Positions 24,591 to 34,122 of a stretch of 64,000 bases of DNA are shown here, in pieces. Source of the DNA: Pohlia nutans (lineage: Eukaryota > Streptophyta > Bryopsida > Bryales > Mniaceae). The position numbers and the translations under genes were made by a program. Numbering within the stretch: position 1 is the stretch's first letter; each line of letters begins with the position of its first letter. Where the stretch lies: NCBI GenBank assembly GCA_022496805.1, contig CM040087.1, positions 11,048,001 to 11,112,000 of the forward strand, written 5' to 3'. The notes under the pieces are model-generated. The model ran no database searches and was not told the DNA's origin. It was given only the letters and a program-made list of their open reading frames with translations.

Positions 24591-24681
24591 TGAAATAGAA
24601 GCAAACAATAATAAAAATGTACATGGCAAAAAAAATGTCACTTGCGGTATAACAAGGTACCGATTCTCAAAAAGAGACTAA

Positions 24682-25098
24682 AGGCCCGTTTGCACTTGGC
24701 CTTTGCAAAGACCGTGGATAAAAATTTAACACCCCCACAATTTTGGGAAAAATACCTTCTTTGTAGAAAAGGTGTCATCAATGAGGTTCGGAAAGGTGTT
24801 AGCAATAGTAGGGGGATTACATAATGGCCCCTCAAGTGCCACATTAGCTAAGACCATTCTTTAGTGTTCAAAACTAGAGAATATTTCCTATTTTGGTGCT
24901 CCCTTATCAATTGCCTACTATTGCTCAAATAATTTTTGTCCTCCTAAATGTTAGCTAATACCCATTCTTAAAAGTGTGCCATGTGTACATCCATGTAGGA
25001 TTGGTAATTACTAAAGAATGTAGGTGGGAACACACACTTTTTTAAGGATGTAAGACCCCCTTGTAAGACCACCTCTAAGGCCAAGTGCGAACGTACCT
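24682..25098. mobile_element. MITE with AGGNNCGTTYGCACTTGGCC ends (417 bp)
   Basis: The left end AGGCCCGTTTGCACTTGGCC and right end GGCCAAGTGCGAACGTACCT are a 20-bp inverted pair with three mismatches. TAA lies on both sides (24679-24681 and 25099-25101), fitting a Harbinger-type 3-bp target. Non-coding. Confidence 0.72.
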
Positions 25099-25379
25099 TA
25101 ACAAGATACAAGAGACTTCAAAGAAACAGATTTCAGCGAGCACTGTCAACACTGATTGCTCTCATTTGCACACAGAATGAATGAAGAAAAGCAATAGCCT
25201 CTGCTTCCATTTAGTCATTACCTCAAGAGGTGTAACATGTAGTATCTAAAAGAAACAGCATGACAGGGTTGACGACAACCTCATCAGCTGGAGCAACATT
25301 CGCACCGCTCACATTTGTGCAGAGCAATCCCAACACACGGAAAAAAACTGGCTTGAGAAGAACCCGGGGGCTGAACATG

Positions 25380-25620
25380 TATGAGTATACATGAGTGCAC
25401 AGAAGGGGTACTAATTTGAACACTGCCGTATTACGTATACATACAACAAACACATTTAGAACTGAAAATATTCACGTATACTTACATTAAACATATATTT
25501 AAAACAAAATATATCTGTATACAAAGGTATTTAGACATATAACCTCTTGTATACAAGGGGTTTTTTAGAAGGGGTCATGAACGCATGTGATTCTCAAACA
25601 TAATGTAGAGTGCACCCCAG
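25380..25620 (-). repeat. Dispersed repeat M, copy 2 (inverted)
   Basis: Inverse copy of 17585-17835: GCCGTATTACGTATACA near 25426, TTACATTAAACATATAT near 25482 and ACATAATGTAGAGTGCACCC near 25598. It ends about 280 bp from the 3' end of the small gene at 25901. Confidence 0.62.
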
Positions 25621-25865
25621 GGAAAGGTACTGCTCAACAACTTGTTCTGAATGCCAGAGAGCAGGGTTGTCTTGTTCGACACTTTTTCACCAATGTTCGT
25701 CATATTCGACCTCGAGTGTCGTATTAGACAGGTCGAGTGGTCGAGTGATCGGACAGGACAACCTTGCCGGGAGGGAGGGAAGGGAGACATGTCATGTCCC
25801 TCCAATGTCATGCCCTTGTGGATGTCCAGTGCATCTTTGGAATGGTTGAAATTGTCCTGAAAATC

Positions 25866-25899
25866 TGTGGGGTTTAGGGTTTAGGGTTTAGGGTTTATG
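25866..25899 (+). repeat. Interstitial plant telomere-type repeat
   Basis: About three and a half copies of TTTAGGG in a row, the last one degenerate, lying immediately after the stop codon of the small minus-strand gene, hence in its likely 3' untranslated region. Four units are enough to be non-random but not enough to mark a chromosome end. Confidence 0.8.
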
Positions 25900-25900
25900 G

Positions 25901-27048
25901 TTACCAATCGTTGCTCTCCCATTTCAAAGTGGCCGTCTCTATGTCTGTTTCTCGCTTGACTTTATCTTTCTGGAACCAGTCACACACTCTGCCAGCGTTG
26001 AGCTCTTCAATGGCCACGTCTTCTTGCTCTGCTATCACTCTGAGCAAATTCAAGGATGAAATCTGCAACCAGAAAGTAACAATAGAATAAACCAAAAATG
26101 GCGGGTTTCGTGTGATGGAATACCGGCTAAACCTTTCATTCGTTTCAGCATGTCCACAAGGCATGAAACTCAAATTTAATGCCAATTCATAAAACTTGGT
26201 TATTCATCTACTGGAGTTGTCCAATCACAAAAATGATTAAAATCCAGTGAGATATGAGCGTTTGAAAAATGCAGCTTCCAAAAAGTAAGTCCTTACATCC
26301 ATGAAAATTTGCTCAATCATCGTTCTAAGCGTGTCAAATACACGTTTCTTTAGGTTTCATCTTGTCATTCAAACAAAAAACAAGTTTAAACGGCAATGCA
26401 ATGACAAAATTCAATAATCAAGTCAATTGGAAAAAACATTGGCATAGTTCATTTTGGTATACTCTATAAATTCCAGAAAGATAAATTGTAAAAATATGAA
26501 AATAACCCTCATGAACAAGAGTACTAAACCCAGTCACGTAATTCTGCTGTTTATACTCCCTCCTGAAAAGAAAGGTTTCATGTTTTTTCAGGAGGTCACA
26601 AGGAGACTTATCTTTAGTCCAATTTTATAATATGTTTTGACGAACAAATGCAATGTGATAAAAACTTTAAACCCTATCTAAATTATATTTTCGCAATATG
26701 ATCAATTAAAATAGTGTCCAACAATACTGCAGACACTCATTTTCGTGAAGGTTTAGCAGGTAATTCATGCAATAAGCTACCCAGAGTTTTGTCTAGGTCA
26801 TTGTAAATTTATTTTTTTACAATTACAGAAGTGAGCTTAGCAGAACATTCTCTTGAAATCTTGATTGTTTGCCCTAATAATAGTTTTCTTGTCTGCTGTG
26901 GGAAGATTTTGGTTACCGTAAGGCGACATAAGAATTTCTCGTGCATGTCGATGTTGGCCATCTCTACAAGCCCGGCTTCTTCCATACTCAGAAACGATCC
27001 GGGTGCACCGCCACCGCCACCGCCACCGACTCCCGCTCTCACCGACAT
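25901..27048 (-). CDS. Small two-exon gene, 97-residue protein of unrecognised family
   Basis: Exon 1 is 27048-26917 (44 codons, beginning MSVRAG) and exon 2 is 26062-25901 (53 residues plus TAA). The intron (26916-26063) has GT at its start, TTGCAG at its end, and phase 0 on both sides. The product has a Gly7 run near residues 8-14, then an acidic/helical part (MEEAGLVEMANIDMHEKF) that joins across the splice to ISSLNLLRVIAEQEDVAIEE, and a charged C-terminus ending in SNDW. The continuous amphipathic helix across the junction supports the model. I do not recognise the family and assign no function. No signal peptide or membrane segment is visible. An alternative start upstream in the same frame (27177) would add a hydrophobic, AT-rich stretch and looks like leader or intron. 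Confidence 0.62.
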
Positions 27049-27129
27049 CCTGTCCCTCCCATTCTCTGTTACAAACTCGGGGAGATCACTTCCAAATATT
27101 ACATAACAAAAATAGGGTTCAAATAAATA

Positions 27130-27320
27130 TTTTAAAATAATTTTTATAAATGATTTACATAAATATAGGATGCTCACAATTTGTTACAAGAATAAAAATG
27201 AGAATATTTTTGAAGTATTACTAATTGTAGTAAGAATTATTTTTAATTTTTAGGGTACTTTTAAATACCCTTTGTTCACACGTGATACTTAAAAGATACA
27301 AAGAGTGACCTCTCCGAGGT
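27130..27320 (-). repeat. Dispersed repeat N, copy 2 (inverted)
   Basis: Inverse match to 14640-14820: ATAGGATGCTCACAATTTG, AATAAAAATGAGAATATT and GTAGTAAGAATTATTTTT. It lies just upstream of the small gene's first coding exon, probably inside a leader intron. Confidence 0.5.
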
Positions 27321-27479
27321 TACAAAAGTATCACTCCTCAGGAATTTCTATCGCAAAACCAACAACAAGAGCCAATGCAAAAATGGCCTCACGCTGGCTA
27401 TGACTACTAAATGCAGAAAAGAAAGGCAATCAATGCACCACCGTTTTGGAGATAAGAAGTTCTGGGAATCCACAAACCT

Positions 27480-27720
27480 GGTGAGGAGCGCAATGATCCT
27501 GCACGAGGTCGCAAAGCTGTAGTGATTGTAGTACCCCAGAGCGGCATGGCTGCAAATGACAACGCCATGACTGGATTGTTGTGCGGTGAATTCCGATGCG
27601 CGGGGTGCTCACGGGAATGCGCCCTCGAGAAGATGAGAGGATTGACAAGTGCAGCTTCACTCTTTTGGGTGGCCCAGCCTTTTCTTCCTTTTCTCTTGCA
27701 AAAGCTGTTTCAGTCGCTTT
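27480..27720 (-). promoter_or_regulatory. Likely promoter and 5' leader exon of the small gene
   Basis: This interval is clearly less AT-rich than its surroundings. On the minus strand it carries TGGGCC near 27670, a motif frequent in plant housekeeping promoters (site II type). A donor-like CACCAG/GTTTGTGG lies near 27480 and an acceptor-like TTTGTAACAG just upstream of the ATG at 27048, which would make a 5' leader intron of about 400 bp. This is inference from composition and splice-like sites only. Confidence 0.4.
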
Positions 27721-28269
27721 AACTTTTTGGTTTTTCTTTTTTCTTTTTCCTATTTGGCACTCTTTTGAGGGGAGAAATAATGGAATTCCCACATGGGATT
27801 TCATATGGGAAGTGGGACAAAATTTCTACGAGTGTAACTTTCTTGGGATGGTTCTAGTGTATTTTCGATTTGGGAAAGTTACAATTGTGGGAAATTTGTT
27901 GTATGGGAATCTTGTATTTATCTCCCTATGAAGGTGTTTATTCGACCCACCTTCGATTCGATGTCCATATGACAAAAGACTAGTGGTTAGGTCTACTCAC
28001 CCTAGGTGCAACGATAAGCAAGCGACTTACCATGCCTTGACAATGATGAATCCTCTTGTATCTTGTCAAGCTAATGATGAGTTTGCGTTACGGATACTGG
28101 TTAGGAATTGTAAGAAGTTATGCACTAGAACAAGTGCATAACCCTATATTACCGCACCAATGCTCGAGGGCGGTAGCTTGAGCGCCGGTGTAGTAACATA
28201 GGGGAACGCAGACGTCCTGTGGGTAACATGGCGTTGAGCACAAGTTCCCAATCATGGTTTGAGAGCGTG
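27721..28269. other. Intergenic stretch, no gene seen
   Basis: No recognisable gene or paired repeat ends. Confidence 0.4.
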
Positions 28270-28389
28270 CATGAGTAGAAAAAGTGACAGTGCCGAAGGA
28301 GTTGCCCAAACATGTGGTGCCCAATTTCACGCATGTATAGTGATCTTGCCTACACATCTTCTTTGAGAGCGCCAACTTTTCTACTAGTG
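28270..28389. mobile_element. 120-bp CACTA MITE, copy 2
   Basis: Starts CATGAGTAGAAAAAG (a mutated CACTA end) and ends CTTTTCTACTAGTG. GTG flanks both sides (28267-28269 and 28390-28392). It is exactly as long as the copy at 6457-6576 and clearly related inside (GCCCAATT and CACGC and TAGTGAT). Confidence 0.75.
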
Positions 28390-28879
28390 GTGCATCGTCG
28401 GTATTACCTTTGGTAATTAACAATGCCCTGCACCGTTTTCCTCTCAATGTAAGGAGATGATACGTGGGATTTTTTAAACAAATTTCAACGAAGTGCTTAA
28501 TGAATTGCAAACCTCATCAATCCAATAATATGGTCGTTGAGGCAAGTAAATTCAAGCGTAAATAAAAATTGGCAAGGAACTAGGGTGAGCGTCTTTCCCT
28601 CGGCATCAATGTTGCTTCACAGTTTGTCCTTTGTTTCTTTTGGGTAAGTCTACAACTTAGAATACGTGTCTACAACACCCTTGCTTCAAAAATTCGTGTA
28701 AAATTGCTCATGCTTCCAAAAAATTTAATTCCAAGGCCCAACACTTCCTCCTAGATTTGCTAAGACATTCATGATTTCATTCCATGTTGCCTGCACTCCC
28801 AAGGTACCACATCTCTTATTCTGTCATGAATAGGTGTCTCTACCTTAGTGATACCAAACAACTTTACATAATCTAACAC

Positions 28880-30340
28880 ACTGTCAAGAGTTTGCAAGTT
28901 ACAGATCTATACATACCAAGGCATACCAAACACGTATAAAAAATAACCAGTAACGACACACAGGTGAAGATGCTGATATTAAGAGTGGCTTTGTAAGAGC
29001 TCGCAGGGTGTAGAAATATATATATGTACAGCAAGGCATACTGAAAAAAAAACTTCCTATACATTATACAGCACGCAGACAGGTGAAGAAGATGCTGAAA
29101 TTGAGAAACTAGTGGGCTTTGTAAGAGCCTGCAGCTTATAGATCTACATAGACAGAAACTCCGGTCCTCTTTCGTGAATAAAGTGTCTCCTTGTCCCTCC
29201 AATGAATCAGTGCCCACCAGACAAGGTTATAGATCTATATATACTAAGGCATACCGAACACCTATAAATAATACAGGTAAGAACACAGTTGAAAAAGATG
29301 TTGGTATTAAGAAACTAGAGTGGCTTTGTAACAGCTTATATATATACACCAAGGCATATGTATTCCGAAAACAGACCTATACATTATATAACACACAGTA
29401 GGTAGGTGAAGAAGATGCTGATATTGAGAAACTAGTGGGCTTTGTAAGAGCCTGCAGGTTATAGATCTAGATAGAAACTCTGGACCTCTTTCGAAGTCAG
29501 CATGAATAAAGTGTCTATTTGTCCTCCCAATGAATCAATGCCCACCAGACAAGGTTATAGATCTATATATACCAAGGCATACCGAACACATATAAATAAT
29601 ACCCGTAAGAACATAGTTAAAAAAGATGCTGGTATTAAGAAACTAGAGTGGCTTTGTAACAACTTATATATATACACCAAGGCATATATATATTCCGAAA
29701 ACAGACCTAAACATCATATAACACACAATAGACAGGTGAAGAAGATGCTGATATTGAGAAACTAGTGGGCTTTGCAAGAGCCTTCAAGTTATAGATCTAG
29801 ATAGATAGAAACTCCGGTCCTCTTTCAAGGTCGGCATGAATAAAGTGTCTGTTTGTCCCTCCAATGAATCAGTGCCCACCAGACAAGATTATAGATCTAT
29901 ATATACTAAGGCATACCGAACACCTATAAATAATACCGATAAGAACACAGTTAAAAAAGATGCTGGTATTGAGAAACTAGAGTGGCTTTGTAACAGCTTA
30001 TATATATATATAAAAAAGCCATATATATTCCGAAAACAGACCTATACATTATGTAACACACACTAGACAGGTGAAGAAGATGCCGATCTTGAGAAACTAG
30101 TGGGCTTTGTAAAACAGACCTATACATTATACATTATATAGCACACAGTAAACAGGTGAAGAAGATGCTGATCTTGAGAAACTAGTGGGCTTTGTAAGAG
30201 CCTGCAGATTATAGATCTAGATAGATAGAAACTCCGGTCCTCTTTCGAGGTCAGCGTGAATAAAGTGTCTCTTTCGAGGTCGGCGTGAATCAATGCCCAC
30301 CAGACAGGGTTATAGATCTATATGTACTAAGGCATACCGC
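28880..30340 (+). repeat. Tandem array of an approximately 330-bp unit
   Basis: The start of the unit (ATGAATAAAGTGTCT) recurs at 29174, 29502 and 29836, with truncated units before and after, so the period is about 328-334 bp with four to five units in all. Each full unit includes TATAGATCTATATATAC, AGAAACTAGAGTGGCTTTG and a pairing phrase GTGAAGAAGATGCTGATATT. The array starts about 50 bp beyond the stop codon of the DRT102-like gene. The same plus-strand frame (75-87 residues, beginning MNKVS) stays open in three units but resembles no known protein. Confidence 0.85.
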
Positions 30341-30383
30341 TCTTAATAGTTTTTTCATGAGGTAAGGAGGGAGGGAGGGAGGG

Positions 30384-33300
30384 TCAGTGAGAGGATACAG
30401 CCGCGCGTGCAGTGGCAATGTCTTCGTCGAGTAAGATGTCCCAGTGGCCATCCCACTTGATGAAAAACTCGGTGTCTTGGTGATACTGGACTCGGTGCAC
30501 ATCCCCAGCCGGTGTGTACAAGAAGTCGCCGGGCGCAAGGTCGAACTTCTGCTGCGTCGTCAAGTTCCACACCGTCTTCTTCCCCGACGTCACGATCAAG
30601 TCGTGCCCAAATGTGTGATGGTGTGCCGGCTCCACGCTCCCTGCTTTGAACCTCACCACCGCCGATGTGTTCGGCTCTTCCCGCAGCAGTTTCCATGACC
30701 CGCCCGCCATGATGCTCACCTCCTCGAAGTCTCGCCCGCTGGCCAGTGCACAGATTTCACATCCCTTGCTCACTTTTTCCTTCCCTTCATCCGCTCCTGT
30801 CACCAACCAACACACATACCCTTCCTTCCATGAGCAGTGATCTCAGAACCACTTTAGAACATTATGCGACCTCACATAAATGGTATCTACTTTTGCTACC
30901 AAGTGCATACAATACTCACGATACCTCTGTAATATCCGGCAATACCCTTGATATATTAAGGTGATACCATGATGATATCCGTGGATATCACCTCATGAAG
31001 TTGCTACATATTTATATCGTGATGAGCATTCTCGCTACATTTCAAAAAAAAAAATCATTTTCTTTCTTTGTATGTTTAGCAGCCCCATTTTTTGGGTAGA
31101 AATCCAGCTAATTTTAGCCAGTTTTGAGATCACTGTCCTTGAGTGGCTAGAATACTCTTGAAAACCAAGAATACGGCATTGCTGCATCTATCTTTAAAAC
31201 TGAGGTTTTTCCAGAGTATCTGTATTTTCAAATGAGGTCAAGCAAGTTTCTACAACAAGCGTTCGTTTCCAGCAAAAGAGCTCGTTTTTTGGAAACTTGA
31301 AAGATTTCTTAAATATTCCAGGGAATGTAGAAACAGGCAGTTAGAGAGAATGGTTGAGGAGCGGTAATTAGCTACGATTATACAAACAAATTGGTTACTA
31401 AAACGATTGGGGTTGATAAAATGGGATAACATCCGAATTTCAGTGACTTAAGAGCTGCAGTGATAATTTATTGTTGTACAGATCATGTTTTCCAGATACA
31501 GATATAGAACACTGGTGGCGATGCTCTAATACCTGGTTTTAGACTTTTGGATGAGGATAGGAGTAGGGAAAGTAGGTCCATTGAAAAGTTGTGAGCAAAG
31601 CATTTGGATAGTGAGTGACATGGGGAGGATGGGGAAGTCTCCTGATGAATTGTGCCATGAATGATCAATATCTCCATGTTGTCTATAAAAATTTACGGAA
31701 AACCATGTTTGTATCTATGCATGCATGAAAGTAGTGAGTAGGAGATTGATGTGCTTGGCAGAACTTACTTTCTTCAAAGCTTTGTTGAGGGTCTTCTGCT
31801 GGCAGCTCAAACTCGGATGTAGAGAGTGCAGTAGAGAGTTGTGAACTGATCGGTGCGTGGATTGACGTGAGACCTTGTCCCACACCGGCTCTAGATTCAG
31901 AGCCTGAAACGGTTGCATGAATGGCTGTAAGGCCTAGTCCCACACCGGCTCGTGCTTCAGAATGTGGGAGAGAATCTGCAAGATTGGTTATAGCAGCGCA
32001 TCAGAACATAAGATTCTTGACATGTCAATAATGGAGTGATGAATGTGTTTAGATTTGCATCTTTAGCTTGGTGGACGTTTGTTTGACAAGGTATTTGAAA
32101 GTAGGTAGAGGGCCTCCAAAACCAACAGGGTTCTAATTTCAAGAGAATTTAGACCGTGCATTCACTTTAGAACACAAATCTAGGCACATCATAGAGCTCT
32201 TATTGTATGTTGACCAAAATGATAAGCTATCTATGGTCTACATATATTTAGGTTCTAGAATGATGATCGTGCCTAGATTCTCTTGGAATTAGAAGCCTGT
32301 TGGTTTTGGAGCCATCTACCTTAGCTTGACATTCTGGGTTACTTTTCACATTTTTTGCTCAAGCATGTGCGGCAGATGTCAAAGGACACCAATTGTATTG
32401 GTAAAGAATGTTAAGAACCCATATTAATTGAGGGACCTATGATACCAGAAAAAGGCATATGTAAAAGAAGGCAATGGCTTACTGGATGCGTCGTCCATTG
32501 AAGGTGCAAGAGTAATGGTGTCAAGTAAAGTGCTGAGAAGCTCAAGAGAGGGCCGGGGCGATGGCGGGGGCTTCTCCACCACCTCTACATCCTTTGTAGG
32601 CTTGTCCAGCGCTACCTGTGAGATCCTTTCCATTTCTTCAAGAGACGCATCCAGGAACTGGTCAATTTCGTTATTCCAAGGGCATCCATCGCTTGCAGGG
32701 CACGGTGCTTTGAATGGAGTTTCCAGCCATGCATCTAAGATCTTCTTTCCCTCCTCCTCTGACGCAATCTGTACATCAGAAAGATTGAATCATACCATTG
32801 CCTAGAGGTGTAATTTGAATCAAACATGCCTGACTTAAAGTTCGAAAATCCAGGTTAATAAAAAGCATCATCGTGCAAGATATTCTAGAGCTTGCACCCG
32901 CACAAAAAGCACTAAAATATTGAAAAACTGGCCCCCGATTTATTCTATTGTCAGGCATGAGCCCACATGCAAACATACCGACCAAGGACCAGATGAAAAG
33001 AAAATCAATACACCAAACATAACAGAATAACATTCTTATGGAGACCACCTACAGAAGGCAATATTAATCTTCTGGAAGGACATCACAAGGTCAGATTATA
33101 TGGCCGGTCTTAGGGTGAAGCTCAAACATTAAATTGCAGAAACATGGTTTCAACATAACCTCAACGGAGCCCATTTCTGTAGAGGTGGCAACCAAGCATT
33201 GGATATGACGAACACAGTTATATCTCATAATCTTGTCCTTTTCTGTGTCAGTGTTCTTTTCAGACCTTGATTGAACAAGATCCAACCACTGAGGTTATGT

Positions 33301-34122
33301 GAAAGTACAACCTTCTTGTTATGGAAATAACATCCCTCAGCATGTTAGTTCTCATCACAAGGCTCTACTTCCACATTATCGAGTCCATAGCGTCACATAT
33401 TCGTATAATCACATAGCGTTGCATATAATCACATAGCGTCGCATATAATCACATAGTTAACCCCTAAGCGTCCACCTGGTCACCATGTTTTTTTAACAGT
33501 TTTCTATTTGGACTTCCTCTTGTTCGAATTTCTTTCCCTTTTTGACTAACACATGCAATGATCTTCACTAGTTCTAGTGATATAAAATTTGGTCCCATCT
33601 GAATTATATTTTTCACAATATGATCACTTGAATTTGTCATTTTAAAACTTTGAATCCTTGGTCCTTTGAATTACATAATCCTTGGTCCGGTGAATTCTGA
33701 AGGGTTGAGTTACAAATCGCAGAGCATTACGTAATTCAGATGCATTCAGGATTGAAGAAGAAGAAGAAGACCTTAGCTCCGAGGGTGAGCACATTGGTGT
33801 TGTTGATGGAGCGAGCATTCAGAGCCTCCTCGACAGAGTTGCACGGTGCCGCATACACGCCACCGAATTTGTTGGCGAAGATGCTCACACCCACGCCCGT
33901 GCCACAGACCAACAAGCCGCGCGAGAGGGGCTGCTGCTGCTGCCCTGCCTTCTTCTCCTTTGCCAGCTCCGAGGCCACTTTCACCGCAATGGAGTAGTAC
34001 TTGTCCACTCCCAAATCCACCACCTCCATGTCCTTCTCTTTCAGATACGCCACCAGGACGTCCTTCAGCCCTGACCCGAACCCATCTGCTCCTGCCACTA
34101 CTCTCCTGCCTGCCTCCGCCAT
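30384..34122 (-). CDS. DRT102: DRT102-like protein: RpiB-type isomerase domain fused to a cupin
   Basis: Four exons, all with GT-AG introns and matching phases: 34122-33772, 32768-32483, 31975-31769 and 30796-30384 (418 residues). Residues about 1-140 form a RpiB/LacA-like domain with GADGFG near the start, LLVCGTGVGVSIFANKFGG (the conserved Cys-Gly-Thr-Gly loop) and ARSINNTNVL, followed by DAWLETPFKAPCPAS. The C-terminal 136 residues are a cupin with HHHTFGHD and PGDFLYTPAGDVHRV as its two metal-binding motifs. This order is that of Arabidopsis DRT102, named for rescue of DNA-damage-sensitive bacteria. Its true substrate is not known to me. It is longer than the roughly 300-residue Arabidopsis protein because exons 2-3 encode a long linker. 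No transit peptide is evident. Confidence 0.93.
30835..31135. mobile_element. hAT MITE, copy 1 (301 bp), in the last intron of DRT102
   Basis: Inverted ends CAGTGATCTCAGAAC and GTTTTGAGATCACTG. The 8-bp target duplication is TCCATGAG on the left and TCCTTGAG on the right, one mismatch. It lies 38 bp upstream of the acceptor of the last coding exon (on the gene's strand, between the branch region and earlier intron). A second copy is at 34306-34617. Confidence 0.83.
31488..31535. mobile_element. Solo end of a Harbinger-like MITE in a DRT102 intron
   Basis: CCAGATACAG ... GGTGGCGATGCTC closely matches the right end of the 406-bp element at 24185-24590. No matching left end was found. Confidence 0.4.
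31769..31975 (-). repeat. DRT102: Exon 3 of DRT102: tandem 20-residue duplication
   Basis: The linker exon encodes two consecutive similar segments, SEARAGVGLGLTAIHATVSG and SESRAGVGQGLTSIHAPISS, 14 of 20 positions identical. The DNA is repeated too: AGCCGGTGTGGGAC occurs twice 60 bp apart. The segment sits between the isomerase and cupin domains and is absent from the Arabidopsis protein as I know it. Confidence 0.85.
32103..32321. mobile_element. MITE with AGGTAG ends in DRT102 intron 2
   Basis: The left part CCAAAACCAACAGGGTTC and the right part CCTGTTGGTTTTGG are inverse, bounded by GGTAGAGGG and CATCTACCTTA. The core is related, in inverse orientation, to the MITE at 3659-3878. The element is fully intronic and leaves the splice sites intact. 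Confidence 0.65.
33382..33456. repeat. Short tandem repeat (about 26-bp unit)
   Basis: ATAATCACATAGCGTYGCAT recurs three times within 75 bp, ending at the TTAA that borders the next element, in intron 1 of DRT102. Confidence 0.6.
33461..33713. mobile_element. TTAA MITE, family D copy 3, in DRT102 intron 1
   Basis: TTAA at 33457-33460 is followed by CCCCTAAGCGTCCACCTGG. The interior (GATATAAAATTTGGTCCCAT and TGAATCCTTGGTCC) matches family D. The right end is damaged (AGGGTTGAG rather than GGGTTAA) and preceded by a short duplication of AATCCTTGGTCC, so the boundary is approximate. Confidence 0.62.
33748..33771 (-). repeat. (TTC)n run at the donor of DRT102 intron 1
   Basis: On the gene's strand the donor reads AAG/GTCTTC followed by a TTC microsatellite. 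The donor lacks the usual A at +3 and G at +5, so splicing strength here is worth noting. The protein alignment across this junction nevertheless fits the family exactly. Confidence 0.6.

Noticed and set aside
28118..28510. 130-residue minus-strand frame similar to one at 6389-6682
   Set aside because: The similarity comes entirely from the shared 120-bp CACTA MITE, not from a gene family.
33382..33456. Possible CRISPR-like array
   Set aside because: Units are directly adjacent without variable spacers and lie in a plant intron.
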